Shown one piece after another: positions 46,992 through 56,800 of a stretch of DNA of 64,000 nucleotides. Every line of letters begins with the position of its first letter. The stretch's first letter is position 1. The stretch is from CAZPMC01 sp964587755 (GTDB lineage Bacteria; Bacillota; Clostridia; Acetivibrionales; DTU013). The position numbers and the translations under genes were made by a program. The notes beneath the pieces are model-generated. The model searched no databases and was not told the origin of the DNA. It saw only the letters and a program-made list of their open reading frames with translations. The DNA lies in the NCBI GenBank assembly GCA_964587755.1, contig CAZPMC010000005.1, positions 17,790 through 81,789 of the forward strand, written 5' to 3'.

Positions 46992-47627
46992 ATGGCGGCT
47001 GATAAGATTAAAATTCTAATTGTTGACGACCATAGTGTTGTTAGAAGCGGCCTTGGAGCATTTTTACAGGTATTTGACGAATTCGAGCTGGTCGGAGAGG
47101 CGTCAAACGGGAGGGAAGCTGTGGAAGCATGCGCTGTTAGTCAGCCTGACATTGTTTTGATGGACCTTGTAATGCCTCAAATGGATGGAGCGAAGGCGAC
47201 AAAAATTATAAGGGAGAAATTCCCTGATATCAGGGTCATAGTACTGACCAGCTTCAAAGAGGATAATCTTGTTGAGGATGCTCTTTCGGCGGGAGCAATC
47301 GGATACCTTTTAAAAAATGTATCTGCAGATCAGCTTGCCGATGCAATTCATTCGGCTATGTTAGGCCGCCCCACTCTTGCACCGGAGGCTACCCAGGCAT
47401 TAATAAATGCGTCGGGGCGCAGAAACAGCCCCTCTATAGATTTAACTGACAGGGAGAAGGAAGTTCTGCTTTTGATGATAGATGGACTCAGCAATGCTGA
47501 AATAGCAGAAAAGATGATAATAAGCAAATCAACTGTTAAATTTCATGTTAGCAATATTTTGTCAAAGCTTGGTGTATCAAGACGGACTGAGGCTATTGCC
47601 ATGGCAATACAAGAGAAGCTGGTGTAA
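46992..47627 (+). CDS. NarL/LuxR-type response regulator
   Basis: A 211-residue regulator. Receiver domain: acidic pair at the start (ILIVDDH), phospho-acceptor Asp58 in VLMDLVMPQMDG, Lys in the YLLKN segment. The C-terminal DNA-binding domain is the LuxR/GerE helix-turn-helix (LTDREKEVLLLMIDGLSNAEIAEKM, SKSTVKFHVSNILSKL). It is cognate to the kinase directly upstream. The start could also be 46971; the ATG at 46992 follows GGGGGA and begins the conserved domain. Targets unknown. Confidence 0.92.
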   Translation: MAADKIKILIVDDHSVVRSGLGAFLQVFDEFELVGEASNGREAVEACAVSQPDIVLMDLVMPQMDGAKATKIIREKFPDIRVIVLTSFKEDNLVEDALSAGAIGYLLKNVSADQLADAIHSAMLGRPTLAPEATQALINASGRRNSPSIDLTDREKEVLLLMIDGLSNAEIAEKMIISKSTVKFHVSNILSKLGVSRRTEAIAMAIQEKLV

Positions 47628-47700
47628 TTGAACCTTTGTGAACTTAATCCCAACCTGCCTGGTCAATCGGACAGTATAAAAACAGGCCATCAGGCCATAA

Positions 47701-47742
47701 AAAATCCCCCCATATGGCGGAAGCGTATGGAGGGATTTTCTA
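47701..47742. terminator. Terminator after the two-component genes
   Basis: AAAATCCC/GGGATTTT outer arms and CCATA/TATGG inner arms, one mismatch, spanning 47701-47739. The A- and T-rich flanks allow function on either strand. Confidence 0.75.
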
Positions 47743-47785
47743 TTAGAATTAACTTACAACATAAAGAAAGGGAGGTTGTGAATAA

Positions 47786-48325
47786 GTGAAAAAAACTGAC
47801 CGGGAGCTGGTGACTGAATGCCTGGAGGGCAATGAAAATTCATTTTCCGAGTTGATAGAAAGATATAAAAGACTCATTTTTAAGATTGCTTACAGGTATA
47901 CCCAGGATAGTGATGAGGTAAATGATCTTGTGCAGGAAACATACATAAAAATATTTAAATCCTTGTCTAAATACGATAGTAAGTATATGTTCTCTACTTG
48001 GTGCTCTAAGGTCACCGCAAATATCTGCCTGGACTATTTAAGGCGCAAACGGGTTCATTCAGTTCCTCTTGAAGAAGTAGAAAACTTTGTGGGCAGCGGT
48101 GTTTCGCCTGAAGAATATTATCTGAACAAGGAGCTAGGTCAAAAGCTTATTGATGCAATAAATGAGCTGCCTGAGATATATAGGCTGCCAATAGTTATGT
48201 ATCATCAGAAGGGTATGTCTTATAAGCAGATAGCGGAGTTTCTAGATAAGCCCATGTCAATTGTTAAAAACAGGCTATTCAGGGGCAGGCTTACTTTAAG
48301 GCAGAATCTTAGTAATGTTGCATAA
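47786..48325 (+). CDS. ECF-type RNA polymerase sigma factor
   Basis: A 179-residue ECF sigma factor. Region 2 is seen in ENSFSELIERYKRLIFKIAYRYTQDSDEVNDLVQETYIKIF and region 4 in INELPEIYRLPIVMYHQKGMSYKQIAEFL. It directs RNA polymerase to a stress or envelope regulon. The start is GTG with GGGAGG upstream. No anti-sigma gene follows; the next gene is convergent pepT. It therefore either has a distant anti-sigma factor or is controlled by expression. Confidence 0.93.
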   Translation: MKKTDRELVTECLEGNENSFSELIERYKRLIFKIAYRYTQDSDEVNDLVQETYIKIFKSLSKYDSKYMFSTWCSKVTANICLDYLRRKRVHSVPLEEVENFVGSGVSPEEYYLNKELGQKLIDAINELPEIYRLPIVMYHQKGMSYKQIAEFLDKPMSIVKNRLFRGRLTLRQNLSNVA

Positions 48326-48368
48326 CAGGGATGACATAACTATAGCCGGATATAATTATGCATCCCTG
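48326..48368. terminator. Hairpin between convergent sigma factor and pepT genes
   Basis: CAGGGATG (48326) pairs with CATCCCTG ending at 48368; the inner arms CATAA/TTATG and TATA/TATA continue the stem. There is no T run, so efficiency is uncertain. Confidence 0.6.
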
Positions 48369-48395
48369 TGCATGAATTTCGGAAATGAATGATTA

Positions 48396-49622
48396 TTACT
48401 TGGCTGCCAGCTCAGAAATTTTTACAATTACCTCAACAGCCTTTGCCATTTCGGTGGCAGAGGCATATTCATATCTTCCGTGGAAATTGCCGCCTCCTGT
48501 AAAGAGGTTTGGTGTAGGAAGTCCCATATATGTCAGTCTTGCACCGTCTGTACCACCTCTGATGGGCTTTATAACAGGAGCAATGTTGCTTTGGGTTATA
48601 GCAGTCACAGCCAGCTCCACTACATGCCGGTTGGCAGGGAATATTTTTTCCTTCATGTTGTAGTACGTATCTTTTATTGATAGTACAACAGTACCCTCAC
48701 CGTACTTTTCATTAAGATATCCGGCAATTGCTGAAAGCCTGTCTTTCTTAGCGTTAAACTTATCAAGGTCGTGGTCTCTAATAATATATTTCATTACAGT
48801 TTTTTCAACATTCCCGGCTATGTCAGTTAGATGGTAAAATCCCTCGTAGCCCTCTGTATGCGCAGGAGCTTCGACAGCCGGAAGCATACCGTTCAGCTCT
48901 GATGCGATCAAAATGGAGTTCAACATTTTTCCCTTTGCACTTCCAGGATGGATATTTATGCCGTTAATTGTAACCGTTGCGGATGCTCCGTTAAAGCATT
49001 CATACTCAAATGTTCCCATGGCATCACCGTCAACAGTATAAGCAAAATCTGCTCCGAAGCCTTCAATATCAAAATAATCAGCACCTTCGCCGATTTCCTC
49101 GTCGGGAGTGAAGCATATGCGGATTTTACCGTGCTTTATCTCAGGATGTGCTATAAGATATTCCATTGCAGTTATGATTTCGGCAATACCTGCCTTATCG
49201 TCGGCGCCAAGAAGAGTGGTGCCGTCTGTGACAATAAGATCGTGCCCCACGCACTTTAACAAGGACGGATACTCTTTTACCCGCATAACAATTTGCTTTT
49301 CTTCATTAAGTAAAATATCTTTCCCGTCATACTTTTTGATTATTCTTGGTTTCACATTTTTGGCTGTCATCTCAGGACTTGTGTCCATGTGGGCTATAAA
49401 GCCTATGACCGGCGATGGGTGGTCAATATTGGAAGGGAGAGTCGCGGTGACGTATGAGTATTCGCTTACATTAACATCAACTAAACCGATCTCTTTTAAT
49501 TCTGCTGCAAGTATTTGTGCAAACTCATGCTGAGAGCCGGTACTCGGATGGGTACCGGCATCAAAGCATGATTGAGTATCAATCTTCACATATTTTATAA
49601 ACCTGTCTATCAGCTTTTCCAT
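48396..49622 (-). CDS. pepT: Peptidase T (tripeptidase)
   Basis: A 408-residue M20 zinc aminopeptidase, releasing the N-terminal residue of tripeptides in the cytosol. Metal-site motifs are AHMDTSPE, LLGADDKAG, TPDEEIGEGAD and the C-terminal GNFHGRYE. The dimerisation lid runs between. The start at 49622 has GGGAGG 8 bases upstream; a frame from 49637 begins at an ATG overlapping that site. Length is normal. Standalone gene. Confidence 0.95.
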   Translation of the reverse strand: MEKLIDRFIKYVKIDTQSCFDAGTHPSTGSQHEFAQILAAELKEIGLVDVNVSEYSYVTATLPSNIDHPSPVIGFIAHMDTSPEMTAKNVKPRIIKKYDGKDILLNEEKQIVMRVKEYPSLLKCVGHDLIVTDGTTLLGADDKAGIAEIITAMEYLIAHPEIKHGKIRICFTPDEEIGEGADYFDIEGFGADFAYTVDGDAMGTFEYECFNGASATVTINGINIHPGSAKGKMLNSILIASELNGMLPAVEAPAHTEGYEGFYHLTDIAGNVEKTVMKYIIRDHDLDKFNAKKDRLSAIAGYLNEKYGEGTVVLSIKDTYYNMKEKIFPANRHVVELAVTAITQSNIAPVIKPIRGGTDGARLTYMGLPTPNLFTGGGNFHGRYEYASATEMAKAVEVIVKISELAAK

Positions 49623-49699
49623 GGTTATGCCTCCCATTTGAACATAGTATCATTTACTAATACTATATTACAGGCAATAGCCATTTTCAACTGACTTGA

Positions 49700-50473
49700 C
49701 TAATAAACATAAACCATTCGTCCTATTCTGGCTGTTATCGGTTTTGACCATAGCCATTTGTTTGTGGCACTGTCATCAAAGTAGAACAGGGCACCATTAC
49801 TCGGATCGCTACCATTTAACGCCTCCAGTGCAGCCTTTTTCGCCTGAGCTGTAGCTGGTTTATTAATCCAGCCGTTTTCCACAGGCGTAAACTGGTAGTA
49901 ACCATTGCTTACTTCATATATTACCGACGAAATGGTATCAGGGAATTGGTTGCTTTTAATTCTGTTTACAACAACAGAAGCAACAGCTACCTGAGCGGCA
50001 TAGGGCTCACTTTCAGCCTCTGCTCTGATCAGTCTTGCGAGCAAGTCCAGTTCTGCCTGGGTATAGGATACCACCGGCTTGCCCTGTGAAGATGCTCCCC
50101 CGCCGGAGCTGTTATTTGATGGGATAACAAGCTTTTGGCCGGGATATATCATATTGTCCCATTTGTTGTTTGCCTTTCTAAGGGCATCAACCGTGATTCC
50201 GTGGCGCATAGCTATTAAATACAGCGAATCGCCTGATTTGACGGTATAAGCTCCGGTATTGATGCTGAGCACCTGTCCGGGATAGATGGTATCACCCTTC
50301 AGATTGTTTTCGGCTTTTATTGCTGCTACAGAAGTGTTGAATTTTAACCCGATTTTATATAGAGAGTCATTTTTTTGCACTGTATAGCTGGCGCCAAAAG
50401 CCGTATTAGCAAATAACATGGTTGACAGCAGTGCGATTGAAATAAACGCAGCTGCCTTTTTACGCAAATACAT
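49700..50473 (-). CDS. Secreted LysM and SleB-type cell wall hydrolase
   Basis: A 257-residue exported protein. Signal peptide to about residue 28 (ending NTAFGA). Two LysM domains follow (YTVQKNDSLYKIGLKFN and YTVKSGDSLYLIAMRHG). A Gly/Ser linker leads to the SleB-type hydrolase domain (LDLLARLIRAEAESEPYAAQVAVASVVVNRI, YQFTPVENGWI), whose Glu in the first block is the expected catalytic residue. The domain cuts cortex or vegetative peptidoglycan. It is preceded by a c-di-AMP (ydaO) riboswitch, a known arrangement for wall hydrolases. Confidence 0.9.
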   Translation of the reverse strand: MYLRKKAAAFISIALLSTMLFANTAFGASYTVQKNDSLYKIGLKFNTSVAAIKAENNLKGDTIYPGQVLSINTGAYTVKSGDSLYLIAMRHGITVDALRKANNKWDNMIYPGQKLVIPSNNSSGGGASSQGKPVVSYTQAELDLLARLIRAEAESEPYAAQVAVASVVVNRIKSNQFPDTISSVIYEVSNGYYQFTPVENGWINKPATAQAKKAALEALNGSDPSNGALFYFDDSATNKWLWSKPITARIGRMVYVY

Positions 50474-50484
50474 TTTCTTTTCCC

Positions 50485-50630
50485 CCTTATAGCCTCCGAG
50501 GTTAGTTGTCGGGTTCGGATTAAGGTACCCCTACTCATTACGAGATTCACCCATAAGGAAGCCAAAATGTATTGTGCCTCCTGAAATTTCATCCCCCGTA
50601 CTCCTTTTGGAGATTCGGCTTATTTACCGC
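50485..50630 (-). promoter_or_regulatory. c-di-AMP (ydaO/yuaA) riboswitch
   Basis: The minus-strand leader of the wall hydrolase contains the conserved ydaO blocks: GCCGAATCTCC near the 5' end, TACGGGGGATGAAAT, GGGTGAATC, GTAGGGGTACC, then CCGAACCCGACAACTAACCTCGGAGGC at the 3' end (split here: CCGAACCCGACA / ACTAACCTCGGAGGC). Position directly before a cell-wall hydrolase gene also fits the class. In this class c-di-AMP binding usually turns expression off. The boundaries are approximate. Confidence 0.88.
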
Positions 50631-50845
50631 TATTTTAACAGACGCCTCCCCCCAATTCCATGTAATATTTGTGGTAACCAAGGAAGTGGGGGGCTTAAAT
50701 GAAAAATTTATACAATGACCTTTAAAATTTGATCTGTTATTTTAAAGAAACCATATGGGATTATTTGGACTGTATTATGAATATCAGCTAATTAGGGTAT
50801 CATATAAAGCGCAACAAAATTTCACGAAAATGGTGATACTTTTTA

Positions 50846-53800
50846 ATGAGTTTGTTAATTGTAGCATCCTATGCTGTATTAGTGGGCTTTATAGCCTATC
50901 TGTTGATGGTTATTGCATCGCAAAAGGCAGAGCATATAACTAAGGAGAAAGGAAGCATTCTAGCACCAGAAGAGCTCAAGAGATATGCAGAGCAAATAGC
51001 AAGAAACCATCCGGTTGGGAAATCGGCCAGGAGCTTTCACTGGTTAATACGAAAGCTTAATGAAAACTATGCTTCCATAACAGCTGTATACAAAACTCAC
51101 AATCAAGACATCAGGGACGGTTCTCCAGTGGCTCCTGCTGCGGAATGGCTGCTTGACAATTTTTATATTATTGAAGAACAGGTCAAGCTGATACGCAAAA
51201 ATCTTTCAAGAGGCCAATTCACAAGACTTCCAGTATTAAAAGGAGGGTATCTGAAGGGTTATCCCAGGATATATGCAATAGCACTTGAGCTGGTAGCTCA
51301 TTCTGATGGGCGTATAGACACAAAGAGGATTACGGATTTTATAAATGCTTATCAGTCCCAAACACTGCTATCAATGGGAGAGCTGTGGGCTTTTCCACTG
51401 ATGCTGCGCATCGCACTTATTGACAGCATTAGAAACGTATGCGGTTTAGTTGGTTCATCCCGTAACGAATGGCGCAGAGCAGAGAGTATAGCTGCGTATT
51501 TGTCCTCTCATGAGCTGGACGAGCAGCAAATCAACTCAATGCTGATGGAAGTTTTGAATAAAATGGAAGTAATTTCTCCGTCCTTTGTGGAGCACCTTTT
51601 ACAAAAGCTAAGAAAAAGCGGAAAGGGCTGGTTTACAGTTACAGCTTTGCTTGATAAAAAGCTTAAGGAAAACAATACGTCCACAGAAGCAATTACGGAT
51701 CTTGAGCACAGGCTGCAGGCTGAAATGCAAGTATCCATAGGAAATTCAGTTACAGCCTTAAGACTCATATCGGAAATAGATTGGGCTGACATTTTTGAAG
51801 AACTGTGTAAAGTAGAAGAAATATTAGCTCAAGACCCTTGCGGGATTTATAGACAGATGGACTTTGAATCAAGAGACTACTACAGGCACGAGGTTGAAAA
51901 GCTTGCAAGGGCTTACAGGATCAGCGAAATAAATGTTGCAAATAAAGTTATAGATTGTTGCCTGGCAGGTGACGCAAGCTTACCTAAAAGCCACGTTGGC
52001 TATTATTTGTTGGGAAAAGGGCGCAGGATACTATTGGGTAAACTTGAGAGTCTGGTGAGAAGTCAGTGGAAAAACCCTTTCGCTTCTTTTAGTAAGCCGA
52101 GATTTTTATATGCAGCCCTGATTGTATTTTTAACTGCCTTTCTTGTTACCTTTTTAATGTATTATGCCTATACCCACAGCCAAGCTGCGCCAATTTTTTA
52201 TTGTATTCTTGCAGGTATTTTAGTCATCATTCCCAGCAGTGAGCTAGCCATTAATTTAGTAAATACGCTTTTTTGCAATATTTTCAGGGCGACAAAACTA
52301 CCTAAGCTGGAGCTTAACCAAGGAATACCCCCTGAGTTGTCGACTTTTGTGATTGTCCCGACTTTATTGACAAGTCCTTCGCGAGTGAAAGAACTGCTAC
52401 TTCAGCTTGAGGTTTACTACCTTGCAAACAAAGATGAAAATCTTTTCTTTGCCCTTGTGGGAGATTTTAAGGACTCGGATCAAGAGGTAAGAGATGATGA
52501 TGATGCTATAATAAAAGCAGCAGTTGAGGGAGTAGCCCATCTTAACAAAAAGTATTCACCCAGTGAGCATCATATATTTTACTATATGCACCGAAAAAGA
52601 ACTTACAATGAGTCTCAGAACAGGTGGATGGGCTGGGAGAGGAAAAGGGGTGCCATAGTTGAGTTCAACATGCTCTTAAGAGGTGCTGATGATACAGGCT
52701 TTAGCATTATAACAGGAGATATTTCAAAACTGCCTGAAATAAAGTATGTTATCACTCTTGATGCTGACACAAATCTTCCCATGGGAGCTGCAAGAAGGCT
52801 TATAGGCACAATTGCCCACCCTTTGAACAAGGCTGTACTTAACGAAAAAACAGGGCTGGTGGCGGAGGGGTTTGGATTGCTGCAGCCAAGAATTAGTGTA
52901 TCAATAACAGAGGCGAATCGCTCCCCATTTACAAAAATTTTTGCAGGCCAGGGTGGTATTGACCCCTATACTACTGCCGTATCTGATATATATCAGGATA
53001 TTTTTGATGAAGGTATTTTTACGGGAAAAGGAATATATGAAGTTGATATATTTATAAAGGTACTTAACGAAAGAATACCTGAAAACTCGGTATTAAGTCA
53101 TGATTTATTGGAGGGGTGCCACCTGCGTGCAGGCCTGGTAAGTGACATTGAGCTGGTGGATGGCTACCCCTCAAGATACAATTCTTATTCAGCAAGGCAG
53201 CACAGATGGGTACGGGGCGACTGGCAGCTCTTACCATGGCTTGGGAGCATCGTAACTGATGCAAGCGGAAAACGTGTCGTAAATAATCTTTCATTTTTAT
53301 CCAAGTGGAAAATTTTTGACAATCTTAGAAGAAGCCTTCTTTATCCCTCACTGTTGATGCTTATTTTTACCGGAATAGCCTTGCTTCCAGGAAGTGTACT
53401 TGTATGGGCAGGTTATGGGGCATTTGTAACCATTTTACCCATTACTGTCGGTTTTTTAAATTCACTGCTTTCAGGGAATCTGGGATTTAGGCAGTCACAC
53501 AATAATTCGACCATTATTACCGGAGTTAAAGCCGCGGTTTATCAGTCCTTGCTGCTTTTTATGTTTATGCCGTATCAGGCTTATTTAATGCTGGATGCTA
53601 TTATCAGAACTATTATCAGGGTGACAATAACCCGTAGAAATATGCTGGAGTGGGTGACCGCAGCGGATGTTGAGGCAGGCACAAAAAATAATTTAAGAAG
53701 TTTTTTACGAAAGATGTGGATTAACTTTCCGGCATCTTTTGCAATTGTTTTGCTTTCATTGCAAATCTCAACCATTAGCGCTTATATATCGCTACTCATA

Positions 53801-56800
53801 GCTATTTTATGGTTTACCGGACCCTTTGCTACATACTTGATTAGTAAGCCCTGTGTAAAGAAACAACATAAGCTTAATGAAGATGACATTGCAATGCTCA
53901 GAAGCATATCAAGAAAGACCTGGAGATATTTTGAAGATTTTGCGGTGGAGCAAGAAAATTATTTGCCTCCTGATAATTATCAGGAGGACCCGCCAAAAGG
54001 ACTGGCTCACAGGACATCCCCCACAAATATCGGTCTACTTTTACTATCGGTATTATGTGCCTGTGACTTAGGCTATATAGGTATTTTGGAAATGGTAAGC
54101 CGCTTTGAAAATATAATTTCTACTCTTGAAAAAATGGAGAAATGGAAGGGGCATTTCTACAATTGGTACAATACGATTACCCTTGAAATATTAAAGCCAA
54201 TGTATATATCTACAGTGGACAGCGGCAATCTTGTCGGATATATGATGGTGGTTAAAGCAGGGCTTATAGAGTATATGAATAAACCGGTGCTGAATCCTGC
54301 ATTGGCTTCAGGTCTTAATGATACAATTATACTGCTGTGTAAGGAAAATAGCCTTGAGCTTCCTGAAGGTTTGGTGGGGAGGCTAAATAAGCTATCACAG
54401 GATGAAAATACTGTTCCTTCAGTATGGGCTTCGACAATAAAGGAAGCTGAAATGTGGCTTGCATCTACAGGTGTCTGTGAAAAAAATGACTGGGGCGGTT
54501 GGAGTTCTAAGCTGACGAATATGCTTAATATGCTGTCTGTGCAAATCGCTGCGCTTTATCCATATATTGGAGACAGTGATTTAGCAAATACTATGGCAGG
54601 TAAATCCCCGGATTTGTTTAAGCAGATAGATAAGCCTGGTTCAATTAAGGAGCTGGCTTATCGCTACAAATTATTTTTACGGGCATGGTCAGAAATGCCG
54701 GCAGGAGAAAAAAGGGGAAATCTTCAAAATGCACAAGTGAGGCTACAGTCGGCTTGTGAGTACATTGAAGGCTACGTGGAAAGATTTAACCAACTGATAC
54801 AAAGAATCACAAGCTTAATTGACAATACTGATTTCTCACCTCTTTTTGACAAAAAGAGAATGCTTTTTGCAATCGGATACAATGTTGAAGACGGACAGAT
54901 AAGCAAATCATATTACGATTTGCTGGCTTCGGAATCCAGGCAGGCAAGCTATATTGCCATAGCCCGTGGGGAAGTTGACAGAAGAAATTGGATCAGGCTG
55001 GGGAGAAAGATGACGTTGGTTGACGGAGGAAAGGCACTTATTTCATGGACCGGTACAATGTTTGAATACATGATGCCTCTTCTAATCATGCGAAATTATG
55101 AAAATACCATTCTTGATGAAACTTATTCCCATGCCGTCAAATTACAAAAGAGGTATGGAAAGCTTAGACGCATACCTTGGGGAATTTCCGAATCGGGCTA
55201 CAGCGCTTTTGACTTTAACCTTAACTACCAATACAAAGCATTTGGGGTCCCCGAACTGGGTCTTAAAAGGGGCTTAGCCTGCGATATGGTGGTAGCACCC
55301 TATGCTACACTGCTCGCACTGTGTGTCGAGCCGGTAGATGCTGTAGAAAACTTAAAGGCACTGGCCCATTTGGGAATGGATGCAAAGTGGGGGTATTATG
55401 AGGCTATAGATTTCACTCCCTCAAGGCTTGAGAGAAACGTGCAATACCGTATAGTCAAGAGCTTTATGGCTCATCACCAGGGGATGAATTTAGCTGCCCT
55501 TAACAACTTTTTCAACTCTGACATATTGCAGAAGCGATTTCATTCCGACCCCGTTATAAAATCTGCAGAACTGCTTTTGCAGGAAAGAAGCTATGCGAAA
55601 GCAATCTATACGATGGAGCATAAAGAAGAGTATACTTTGCCGGAAAGAAAAATGGAGCAAGGCCATACAGAGGCAATCAGAACCTTTGGTGTACCAGACA
55701 CATTGCCGCCAAATGCACATATACTCTCTAACGGTCAGTATTCCGTAATGCTTACTGACGGAGGTTCGGGCTACAGTGTTGTGGAGGATATCTCAATAAA
55801 CCGCTGGCATGGAGACTATCTTAAAAAAGACGGGACTTATATTTTCATAGAGAACATAAATTCAAACACAGCATGGTCTGCAACATACGAACCGAATCTC
55901 AAGGAGCCTGAAAAGTACAAGGCTGTTTTCTCTCCCGATAAAGCTGAATTTAACAGAAGGGACGGAAATATTGAGACATATACGGAGGTTACGGTATCAC
56001 CTGAGGATGATGCAGAGATTCGAAGAGTATCTATTACTAATCATAGCCAGCATGTGAGAATTGTTGAGGTGACAAGCTTCTTTGAGGCTGTACTCACTCG
56101 TGCTAATGAAGACGCTGCTCATCCTGCGTTTAGTAAGCTGTTTGTAAAGACTGAGTATGTAAATAAATACAAGTGTCTTCTTGCCACAAGACGGCACAGA
56201 AGTAAAGGTGCAAAAACATTGTGGCTATTACACACGATGGCAGTTGAAGAGGAAAATGCCATTGGTGGTTTGCAGTATGAGACAGACAGGATGAAGTTCA
56301 TTGGAAGAAACCGTGATATTTCAAACCCTGTAGCCCTTGATCCGGATCAACCTGTCAGCAATAGTGCAGGAGCCGTTCTTGACCCGGTGATGTGTTTGCG
56401 GAGGCGTGTCAGGATAGAGCCGGGTAAAACCGTTAAAATATCATTTACAACAGCAGTTGCTCAAACAAGGAAATATGCTTTGGAGCTTGCTGAAAAGTAC
56501 ATGGATATGAAAACGGCAGAGAGAATGTTTGAACTGTCCTGGACGAGAAGCCAGGTGGAGGCAAGATATTTGGGGCTTGATGCCCATGAGACGGAAAGTT
56601 ACCTAGAGCTTTTACCTTTTATTCTCTTCACAAGTTCATTTAAGAGAAATTATGAAAAATATATTATCGAAAACACCGGCTCTCAATCAGACTTGTGGTC
56701 CTTCGGTATTTCAGGTGACCTTCCGATTATTTTAGTTGAGGTCAATGAAATGGAGGATATAGAAACTGTCAGGTGGGCTCTTAAGGGGCATGAGTACTGG

